Source: M3007 sp964481485 (GTDB lineage Bacteria; Bacteroidota; Bacteroidia; Chitinophagales; Saprospiraceae). From it: a stretch of 64,000 bases of DNA. A program made the position numbers and the translations under genes. The DNA is taken from positions 1 to 64,000 of the forward strand of contig CAYZVM010000001.1 in the NCBI GenBank assembly GCA_964481485.1. The letters are read 5' to 3'. Under the pieces are notes generated by a model. It was not told the origin of the DNA. It saw only the letters and a program-made list of their open reading frames with translations, and did no database searches. Position 1 is the first letter of the stretch. Each line of letters starts with the position of its first letter. Below are positions 17,337-24,758 of the stretch, piece after piece.

Positions 17337-20300
17337 ATGCTTAGAAATCTATCCGTCCTCGTTCTGGTGGCGTTTGCTGCCTCTTTGAACGCACAGGCGC
17401 TTTGGTCCGACATCTCGGAGCAGTCTATTGCGCTGAAAGGCGAGCGCCGCGTGGTGCCGCAAACTTACCGCACCGTCCGCCTCGACCTTTCGGTACTTCA
17501 GCCCACGCTTACCGCCGCGCCAGAGCGTTTTACCCTGGCGGCTGCTGGCAAAAACAGCCAACCCGTGCTCACTCTTCCCATGCCCGGCGGCGGCACGGCG
17601 AGCTTCCGGCTTACCGAATCGCCCGTGATGGCACCCGAACTCCAGGCGCAGTTTCCCGAAATTCGCACCTACACAGGTCGGGGCATTGAAGACCCCACCG
17701 CCCTGCTCAAATGCGATTTGACCCCGCATGGCTTTCATGCGATGGTCATTTCGGCGACACACAGCACGGTATTCGTTGACCCATACAGCGTCGGCGATTC
17801 GGAGCATTATGTAGTTTATTTCAAAAAAGATTTGCTCAAACAAAACGGCGAATCGTTCGAGTGCATCACGGAAACGGATGATTTGCAAGAACTTCATCTG
17901 GGGGAATCCACTGCCAAATTGCAGGGCGACTGCCAACTCCGCCGCTATCGCCTCGCACTGGCTTGCACGGGCGAATACGCTAATTTTCATGGCGGCACGG
18001 TGCCAACGGCACTCGCGGCGATGAACACCACGATGAACCGTGTGAACGGGGTCTATGAAATTGACCTCGCCATCACGATGCAATTGGTACCTAACAACAA
18101 CCTGCTCGTTTTTCTGAATTCTGCCACTGACCCGTACAGCAACGGCAACGCGAGCACGATGCTTACCGAAAACCAAACGACTTGCAACAACATCATTGGC
18201 TCGGCCAATTACGATATCGGCCATGTATTTGGTGTTGGGAGTGGTGGCGTTGCGGGTAGCATTGGCAATGTGTGCACCACTACCAAAGCACGGGGTGTCA
18301 CGGGTCTGAACCCTCCAGTCGGCGACGCTTTTGACATTGACTATGTGGCGCACGAAATGGGACACCAGTTTGGCGGCAACCACACCTACAACGGCACTAC
18401 CGGTTCTTGCGGCGGCAACGCCAACACGCCGCACTCTGTGGAGCCGGGCAGTGGCACCACTATCATGGCTTATGCGGGTATTTGCGGAGCGCAGAATGTG
18501 CAATCCAATAGCGACGATTATTTCCACGCTTACAATGTGCTGCAAATCAACAACTACTCGAACAACGGCGCGGGCAACAATTGCCCGGTAAAAATCATTA
18601 CTGGCAACAACAATCCTGTGGTGAATGCTGGGGCAGATTACACCATACCAAAATCCACTCCTTTTGCGCTGACCGCCACTGGCAGCGATGTGGACGGCGA
18701 CACGCTCACCTATTGCTGGGAGCAGATGAACGCCGGGCCTACCACGAATCCGCCTTCTCCCACTGCTACTTCTGGGGCGTTGTTCCGTTCGTTCAAAGGC
18801 ACGACCTCGCCCACGCGCTTTTTCCCGCGATTGTCTGATTTGATAAACAATGTCAATTATCCCTGGGAGGAACTGCCGGGGGTGGCGCGCACGCTCAATT
18901 TTCGTGTGTTGGCCCGCGACAACAACGCTGGGGCAGGCTGCACCGACGAAGACGACATGGTGGTGACGGTATCTGGCACAGCGGGGCCGTTTTTGGTGAC
19001 GGTGCCAAATACCAATGTGTTGTGGTATGTCGGCGAAACCCAAACCGTGACGTGGGATGTGAGCAACACCGATGTCGCTCCAGTCAGTTGCACTAATGTC
19101 CGCATATTGCTCTCGACCAATGGCGGCCAGACGTACCCCATCACCCTCGCTGCTGATGTGCCAAACATCGGCTCGGCTGATATTGTGGTGCCGAACAATT
19201 TGTCCAATACCTGCCGTGTGAAAGTAGAAGCCATCGGCAATGTGTTTTTTGATATTTCAAATACAAACTTTCGCATACAACTGCCACCCGTACCCACTTT
19301 TTCCATGAATTTGTCCACAGGAGTGGTGCAGGCTTGTGCGGGCGATACGGTAGCTATTACGGCATTTATCACTCCATTGCTCGGTTTTAGCGACCCTGTG
19401 AACCTGACCTTGGACGGCGCACCTGCGGGAGCCAATATCTCGATTGACCCAAATCCGGCCACGCCGGGCGGCAGTGCCGAAATCACCATCACCGGTCTTG
19501 CCCCGGCGATGGCTGGCAACTATGCGATGACGGTGCAAGCCACATCAGGGACTATCATGCAAGCATCTAATGTGCAGCTGAACCTGCTCCCCGGTGCTCC
19601 GGCTGCTACTGCCGCCATCAGCCCGTTGGACGGTGTTTCTGGTCTTCCGCTGAACGCAGATTTGACTTGGAACAGCTCGCCGTTTACCGAGGATTATATC
19701 GTCGAAGTTGCCACCAGCCCGTCATTTGATGCCGGTGTTATTGTGCAAACCTCCGTGCAGAGTGATGTCAGTTTGCAAACTTCGGCACTCCAACCCGGCA
19801 CGGTTTATTATTGGCGGGTGCGTGCCGGAAATGACTGCGGCAATAGCGACTTTTCACAAACGTATGCTTTCCAAACGGGCAATTTTGAGTGCAATCAAAT
19901 ATTTATCAGCCCTGATGTGCCGAAAACGATTGATGCCACTACCGCAAACACGGTCGTTTCAACCCTTGACGTCCCGACTGATAAAACCATCTCGGATGTG
20001 GATGTCACGGTCATTGCCAACCATACTTACGTCGGTGATTTGATATCAAAATTGACAGCACCATCGGGGACGAGTGTTCAATTGTTCGACCGCCCCGGGG
20101 TGCCTGCCTCTACCTTTGGTTGTTCGGGCGACAACCTCAACCTTATTTTTGATGATGCTTCCTCACAGACGGCAGACCAACTGGATGCCACCTGTAATAC
20201 GATTCCCCCGGCATTGCTTGGTGCTTTCCAACCCATCAACCCATTGTCGAGTTTAAACGGCGAAAACGCTATGGGCACATGGCAGTTGGAAATAGAGGAT

Positions 20301-22715
20301 ACGTTTGCCGACGACGGTGGCGGCCTGACTGCTTGGAGCCTGACTTTTTGTTTCTTCGATGCTATTCCTGATGGAGTGTTGGCAAACAACAATCCCCTTT
20401 TGGTGCCAGCCAGCGGGAATGGAACAATTGCCAATACGAACCTGTCGCTTACGCTCTCGGGCGACGACGACCAAAGCAAATTCACGCTGCTGAGCCTCCC
20501 GGCGCATGGCATATTGTCGTTGGATGGAACACCGCTGGGCCTCGGCGGCACGTTCACGCAAGCAGACATCAATGCTGGTTTGGTGGTTTACACACACAAT
20601 GGCGACGGTGCAACGGAAGATGAATTCCTGTTTGACGCGACCGATTTGAACAACTTTGCTTGGGTACATAGCGCCACGTTCAATATTTCTATTATTCAAA
20701 ATGGTCTCGCTGCCACAGCCGCGCAGACGCAAGCCGTGTTGTGCAACAATGACGCTACCGGCGAAATCACTGTCATCGCAGTCGGCCTTGACGGCCAATA
20801 CCAGTACAGCCTGAACGGCGGCCCCAACCAAGCATCCAACGTGTTCGGCGGTCTGACAGCTGGCACCTATACGGTGGTTGTGACCGGCCAATTTGGGTTC
20901 ACAGCGACGGCCAATTCCGTTACATTGACCAACCCGGCGGCCATCACAGCCAGCACTTCGGTCGCGGATGACGATGTGACCGTGACGGCTGCGGGCGGCA
21001 CAGGTGCATTGGAATACAGCCTCAATGGAGAGGATTTCCAATCTTCCAATGTTTTTGAAGACCTTGACAACGGCATTTATACCGTCACCGTCCGCGACGA
21101 AAATGGCTGCACAGCTACCGCAGAGGCCATCGTGGCAGTCAATTCTTTGCTTGCAAGTTTGCAAGTTCAAACGCCCATCAGTTGTTTTGGAGGAAATGAC
21201 GGCACCATCACTGTCAACGTGGGCGGCGGTCAAGCCCCGTATGAATACAGCCTGAACGGCGCGCCATTCCAGTCAAGCAATACATTCAGCGGTCTGGCGG
21301 CGGGTGTTTATTCCGTAGAAGTCCGCGATAATCAAGACTTTACGACAACTACAGATGAAATCACGCTGACCGACCCCGCACAAATCACTGCTTCGGCGGC
21401 TGCCAATTTGAACGTCATCACGGTAGCCGCTTCGGGCGGCACGGGTACGTTGGAATACAGCCTCAACGGTACGGATTTCCAGCCGGGCAATACTTTTGGC
21501 AGTCTTGCTAACGGCGACTATACGGTGACAGTCCGCGACGCGAAGGGCTGCACGGAGACGGTGGAAGTGACCGTGGATGTTGCGCCTTTGACCCTCGTTT
21601 CTGTCGTGGAAACACAGGGAATTCAGTGTTTTGGCGAGCAAACTGGCGAAATAACGGTCGTTGCTTCCGGCGGTATTCCCCCGTATGAATACGCACTCGA
21701 TAATGGCACTTACCAGAGCAGCAATATTTTTACCGGAGTAGGCGGCGGGCCTCACACCGTTCAGGTGCGCGATGCCACCGGCACGGTAGTCGAGTCAAAC
21801 CCGATATTTATTCAACAACCTGTGCAACTTGTCGCAGTAGTGGACGTGACTGGCAACGACGCACAATTTTTGGCATTTGGTGGCACACCGCCTTATACCT
21901 TCGATTCTGATGCGCCCATACCGCCCGTAGATTTGCCGAACGGCGACTACGCGCTCACAGTCACCGATGTCAACGGCTGCACAAGTATGGCCACGTTTAC
22001 CATCAGCGTCCCGGCGTTGGTTGTCACCGTTCAAGTTGTGAGCATTGATGCTTGTGTTGGTTCGGCAGTTATCGAAGTTGCTGCCACCGGTGGGGAGCCT
22101 CCGTACCAGTATTCGCTGAACGGCGGTACATTCCAAGCTTCACCGACATTTACCGTTTTTGCTGGCGCAAACAATGTGCGGGTGCGCGACGCAGCCGGAA
22201 CGATAGTACAAGTACCTGTAAATGTGCAAATCCCGACACCGGTGAGCCTTTCTGCCACAGCGTCAGGTGATACCATTTTTGCGGAAGCACAATTTGGTGT
22301 GCCGCCTTACCAATATTCGCTGAACGGCGGCGCATTCCAAGATTCGCCTGTGTTCCCTGATTTGGCAGACGGCGATTACACCGTGACGGTGCAGGATAAT
22401 GCGGGGTGTACATCCACGGCTGTCGTGACAGTCATGGGGTCGGGTGTGGTGGAGCCGGGAGCGGCTTGGGGATTGACGATTGCGCCGAACCCCAGCACGG
22501 GTTTGTTCCGACTCACCATGCAGTCTGCGCCCGTCTCGTTGCGTGCCGAAGTATTTGATGCTGCTGGCCGCATGGTGCGGACGCTTGATTTTTCGCCGGG
22601 CGGAGGCCAGTTCAGCACTATGTTGGATTTGCAGGATGCGCCGCAGGGCGTGTATATGCTGCGCCTTACCGACGGATCAAATTGGGGCAGCGTTCGGTTG
22701 AGCGTCGTTCGATAA
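17337..22715 (+). CDS. T9SS-secreted metalloprotease with P-domain and SprB repeats
   Basis: The 1792-residue precursor has a signal peptide (about 1-20), a pro-region, and a reprolysin-like zinc protease domain (about 200-405) with the motif HEMGHQFGGNH, giving His339, Glu340, His343 and His349. It continues with Ig/FN3-like domains (about 410-850), a proprotein-convertase P-domain (about 858-1005), a cadherin-like domain (about 1010-1110), eight SprB-type repeats (about 1120-1700; cores like YSLNGxxFQSSNxF and YTVTVRDxxGCT), and a type A T9SS sorting domain (about 1711-1792; IAPNPSTGLFRL). It should be exported across the outer membrane as a surface or released protease. I chose the ATG at 17337 because it follows the promoter and starts a clean signal peptide. 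Confidence 0.92.
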   Translation: MLRNLSVLVLVAFAASLNAQALWSDISEQSIALKGERRVVPQTYRTVRLDLSVLQPTLTAAPERFTLAAAGKNSQPVLTLPMPGGGTASFRLTESPVMAPELQAQFPEIRTYTGRGIEDPTALLKCDLTPHGFHAMVISATHSTVFVDPYSVGDSEHYVVYFKKDLLKQNGESFECITETDDLQELHLGESTAKLQGDCQLRRYRLALACTGEYANFHGGTVPTALAAMNTTMNRVNGVYEIDLAITMQLVPNNNLLVFLNSATDPYSNGNASTMLTENQTTCNNIIGSANYDIGHVFGVGSGGVAGSIGNVCTTTKARGVTGLNPPVGDAFDIDYVAHEMGHQFGGNHTYNGTTGSCGGNANTPHSVEPGSGTTIMAYAGICGAQNVQSNSDDYFHAYNVLQINNYSNNGAGNNCPVKIITGNNNPVVNAGADYTIPKSTPFALTATGSDVDGDTLTYCWEQMNAGPTTNPPSPTATSGALFRSFKGTTSPTRFFPRLSDLINNVNYPWEELPGVARTLNFRVLARDNNAGAGCTDEDDMVVTVSGTAGPFLVTVPNTNVLWYVGETQTVTWDVSNTDVAPVSCTNVRILLSTNGGQTYPITLAADVPNIGSADIVVPNNLSNTCRVKVEAIGNVFFDISNTNFRIQLPPVPTFSMNLSTGVVQACAGDTVAITAFITPLLGFSDPVNLTLDGAPAGANISIDPNPATPGGSAEITITGLAPAMAGNYAMTVQATSGTIMQASNVQLNLLPGAPAATAAISPLDGVSGLPLNADLTWNSSPFTEDYIVEVATSPSFDAGVIVQTSVQSDVSLQTSALQPGTVYYWRVRAGNDCGNSDFSQTYAFQTGNFECNQIFISPDVPKTIDATTANTVVSTLDVPTDKTISDVDVTVIANHTYVGDLISKLTAPSGTSVQLFDRPGVPASTFGCSGDNLNLIFDDASSQTADQLDATCNTIPPALLGAFQPINPLSSLNGENAMGTWQLEIEDTFADDGGGLTAWSLTFCFFDAIPDGVLANNNPLLVPASGNGTIANTNLSLTLSGDDDQSKFTLLSLPAHGILSLDGTPLGLGGTFTQADINAGLVVYTHNGDGATEDEFLFDATDLNNFAWVHSATFNISIIQNGLAATAAQTQAVLCNNDATGEITVIAVGLDGQYQYSLNGGPNQASNVFGGLTAGTYTVVVTGQFGFTATANSVTLTNPAAITASTSVADDDVTVTAAGGTGALEYSLNGEDFQSSNVFEDLDNGIYTVTVRDENGCTATAEAIVAVNSLLASLQVQTPISCFGGNDGTITVNVGGGQAPYEYSLNGAPFQSSNTFSGLAAGVYSVEVRDNQDFTTTTDEITLTDPAQITASAAANLNVITVAASGGTGTLEYSLNGTDFQPGNTFGSLANGDYTVTVRDAKGCTETVEVTVDVAPLTLVSVVETQGIQCFGEQTGEITVVASGGIPPYEYALDNGTYQSSNIFTGVGGGPHTVQVRDATGTVVESNPIFIQQPVQLVAVVDVTGNDAQFLAFGGTPPYTFDSDAPIPPVDLPNGDYALTVTDVNGCTSMATFTISVPALVVTVQVVSIDACVGSAVIEVAATGGEPPYQYSLNGGTFQASPTFTVFAGANNVRVRDAAGTIVQVPVNVQIPTPVSLSATASGDTIFAEAQFGVPPYQYSLNGGAFQDSPVFPDLADGDYTVTVQDNAGCTSTAVVTVMGSGVVEPGAAWGLTIAPNPSTGLFRLTMQSAPVSLRAEVFDAAGRMVRTLDFSPGGGQFSTMLDLQDAPQGVYMLRLTDGSNWGSVRLSVVR

Positions 22716-22759
22716 TATGGGGTTGGAAAGGCCTTGTCTTTCGACCATCTTTGAATAAA

Positions 22760-22806
22760 TTGGCAGCTGTTCGGGTAGCCCGGTTGGGTTCCTGAACAGC
22801 TGCCAA
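22760..22806 (+). promoter_or_regulatory. Hairpin abutting the response-regulator start codon
   Basis: Perfect 13-base arms TTGGCAGCTGTTC (22760-22772) and GAACAGCTGCCAA (22794-22806) enclose a 21-base loop. The stem ends four bases before the ATG at 22811. There is no T-run, so it is a poor terminator on this strand. A weak -7-like CATCTTTG lies at 22746-22753. Confidence 0.6.
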
Positions 22807-22810
22807 AATT

Positions 22811-23527
22811 ATGCAATACACTTGTTACATCATTGATGATGAGCCGATTGCCATCGAAATCATCGAGTCGTACCTGCAGCGGCTGGAGGGGTTTTCTGTT
22901 GTGGGAAAATTCACCAACCCCATCAAAGCCTTCGAGGCTTTGCAGCAGCAGCCAGTGGATTTGCTGTTCCTCGATATCCAGATGCCGGGGCTGACCGGGC
23001 TGGAATTTTTGCAGTCGCTGCGCTCGAAACCGGAGGTGATTCTCACCACTGCCTACCGCGAATTTGCCCTCGAAGGCTTCGAACTCGACGCGGCGGATTA
23101 TTTGCTCAAACCTGTTTCGTTCGACCGTTTTTTAAAGGCGATTGGAAAATTCCAAGCACGGGTGCGCAAGGCGGAATCGTCTGTTTTGCCAAAAATTCAG
23201 GCTTCTGAAAATGAAGCCCCGCACCTTTTTGTCCGCGCCGACCGCAAAAACGTGAAGGTGCTGCTCGACGACATTCTCTATTTGGAAAGCCTGAAAGACT
23301 ATGTGCGCATCGCTACGGCGCAGGGCAAAATCACGACCAAAGAGACGATTACGCACTTTGAGGAGGTGTTGCCGAAGGAGCGTTTCTTGCGGGTGCATCG
23401 CTCGTTCATTGTGGCCAAAGACAAAATCACCGCGCACTCGGCGGACGGATTAGACATCGGGAAAACGCCGATTCCGGTGGGCAGGATGTACAAATTGGCG
23501 GTGGAGCGGGAGATTTTGGGGCGGTAG
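22811..23527 (+). CDS. LytTR-family response regulator
   Basis: The 238-residue protein has an N-terminal receiver domain (about 1-120) with acidic pocket residues Asp9-Asp10, phospho-acceptor Asp55 in LFLDIQMPG, the switch threonines in ILTTAY and the lysine in YLLKPV. A LytTR DNA-binding domain follows (about 138-236; DILYLESLKDYVRI, RVHRSFIVAKDKI). Family partners are LytS/YehU-type sensor kinases, but none is encoded nearby, so it is an orphan in this window. The hairpin directly before its start codon may be its own control site. Confidence 0.93.
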   Translation: MQYTCYIIDDEPIAIEIIESYLQRLEGFSVVGKFTNPIKAFEALQQQPVDLLFLDIQMPGLTGLEFLQSLRSKPEVILTTAYREFALEGFELDAADYLLKPVSFDRFLKAIGKFQARVRKAESSVLPKIQASENEAPHLFVRADRKNVKVLLDDILYLESLKDYVRIATAQGKITTKETITHFEEVLPKERFLRVHRSFIVAKDKITAHSADGLDIGKTPIPVGRMYKLAVEREILGR

Positions 23528-23592
23528 CAGTTGGCCAGCACACTCTTTTTCCACACATATTTCGCCCTCTTGCTAAAAAAGCCAACAGAAAA

Positions 23593-23623
23593 TTTGCGCA
23601 TTCGGCAGGTGAAGTTATTTTTG
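23593..23623 (+). promoter_or_regulatory. Strong Bacteroidota promoter for sdhCAB
   Basis: TTTG (23593-23596), 19 bases, then TATTTTTG (23616-23623) match the Bacteroidota consensus exactly. Transcription would begin near 23630 and leave a leader of about 100 bases before sdhC. Confidence 0.75.
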
Positions 23624-23639
23624 CCACATGAGCAGGTAA

Positions 23640-23672
23640 ATGCCTGTGCATTCATTAAGCAAAAAATATTGA
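23640..23672 (+). CDS. Possible 10-codon leader peptide in the sdh leader
   Basis: ATG CCT GTG through TAT TGA encodes MPVHSLSKKY. Its stop codon (23670-23672) overlaps the base of the terminator-like stem that begins at 23671, an arrangement seen in translation-coupled attenuators. There is no independent evidence of translation. Confidence 0.25.
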   Translation: MPVHSLSKKY

Positions 23673-23720
23673 ACGACCCATCAAAGCCGCCCTGCGCTTT
23701 TGACGGGTCGTTCCTTTTTT
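23671..23720 (+). terminator. Terminator-like hairpin inside the sdhC leader
   Basis: Fifteen-base arms GAACGACCCATCAAA (23671-23685) and TTTGACGGGTCGTTC (23698-23712), with one mismatch, are followed by CC and T6. It lies between the sdh promoter and the sdhC ATG at 23733. It also ends transcription coming from the response-regulator gene. Confidence 0.8.
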
Positions 23721-23732
23721 CAATGACCGCCT

Positions 23733-24536
23733 ATGCCCGAATCGAACATCTCTCCCTCTCTCCCCCGCCTCGGCCAAACCTATCGCCGCGACCCCTGGTG
23801 GGTAAGCCCCGCGCTCGTTTTCACCGTGCTGTCCTCGTTTGTGATTTATACGACTTGGGCGGCGTTTCAGGGCGTGCATTATACTTATCAGGGGTATTTG
23901 TCGCCGCTGTATTCGCCGGAACTGTGGGGCAGTTCGCCGCACAGCGTGTTTGGTCCGCAGCCCGGCTGGTGGCCTGCGTGGTTGCCTTTTTCGCCCGCGC
24001 TGCTGATTCTGTGGGCGCCGGGATTGTTTCGGGTCACCTGCTATTATTACCGGGGCGCTTACTACAAGGCGTTTTTTCTCGACCCGCCTTCCTGCTCCGT
24101 TTCAGAATCGAAAAAACGCTATACCGGCGAGCAGTCGTTCCCCTTGTTTATGCAAAATGTCCACCGCTATTTCGTGTTCATCGCGCTCGGCTTTTTGGTC
24201 ATCCTCACCTACGATGTCTGGAAAGGAATGTGGTTCACCGACCCTGTCACCGGCAAAGAAACCTTCGGCATCGGCGTGGGCACTATCGTGATGGCGGTCA
24301 ATGTGTTTTTGCTGGGGTCGTACGCGACGGGCTGTCATTCGCTGCGCCACGTCGTGGGCGGTATGCTCGACCAACTTTCCCGCCGTCCGGCGCGGTTTCT
24401 GGCGTATCGTTGCGTCACTTGTTTCAATAAAAAGCACATGATGTGGGCTTGGCTGAGTTTGTTCTCGGTGGCATTTACTGATATTTATATCCGACTTTGC
24501 TCGATGGGGGTGTGGACGGATTTTAGGATTTTTTAG
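23733..24536 (+). CDS. sdhC: Succinate dehydrogenase membrane anchor, Sdh1-like type
   Basis: The 267-residue protein has about five transmembrane helices and lies directly before the flavoprotein and iron-sulfur subunit genes. Its length and the segments TCYYYRGAYYKAFF (Cys103), GCHSLRHVVGG (Cys201, His202, His206) and CVTCFNKKHMMWAW (Cys227, Cys230, His235) resemble the anchor of mycobacterial Sdh1 (Rv0249c type), as I recall those sequences. Those Cys/His residues may bind a membrane-embedded Rieske-type [2Fe-2S] cluster, as reported for mycobacterial Sdh1. It would pass electrons from succinate oxidation to quinone. Translation starts 13 bases after a terminator-like hairpin. Confidence 0.8.
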   Translation: MPESNISPSLPRLGQTYRRDPWWVSPALVFTVLSSFVIYTTWAAFQGVHYTYQGYLSPLYSPELWGSSPHSVFGPQPGWWPAWLPFSPALLILWAPGLFRVTCYYYRGAYYKAFFLDPPSCSVSESKKRYTGEQSFPLFMQNVHRYFVFIALGFLVILTYDVWKGMWFTDPVTGKETFGIGVGTIVMAVNVFLLGSYATGCHSLRHVVGGMLDQLSRRPARFLAYRCVTCFNKKHMMWAWLSLFSVAFTDIYIRLCSMGVWTDFRIF

Positions 24537-24550
24537 TGGTATCCCCCCGC

Positions 24551-24673
24551 TTTGTCATTCTGATCCGCCAGTCGGCGGAGAAGAATCTACACAATATTCG
24601 TTCATCGCGATGCTCCAAAGAACTCGTGGGAACTTGGCTTTTGTAGTTCCTTCACTTCGTTCAGGATGACAAG
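24551..24673. repeat. MITE-like element between sdhC and sdhA
   Basis: Terminal inverted repeats TTTGTCATTCTGA (24551-24563) and TCAGGATGACAAG (24661-24673) match at 11 of 13 positions. Inside is the palindrome TCCGCC-AGTC-GGCGGA (24564-24579). The layout resembles interspersed elements common in Bacteroidota genomes. Bases 24674-24758 add simple CAATCGAA-type repeats up to the sdhA start. Confidence 0.65.
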
Positions 24674-24758
24674 ATTGTGGTGAAGGAATGCCATCCAGTA
24701 CATTGAGCCTCAATCGAATCAATCGAACTCAATCAAAAAAATCGAATCACTCGACTAC

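Noticed and set aside
20700..22440. SprB repeat region as a CRISPR-like or minisatellite array
   Set aside because: The periodicity is at protein level (about 75-80 residues); DNA copies are too diverged and there are no uniform spacers.
23531..24430. Long plus-strand frame overlapping sdhC
   Set aside because: It covers the promoter, leader hairpin and most of sdhC in another frame; the protein is Arg-rich and lacks any family signature, whereas sdhC has clear motifs.
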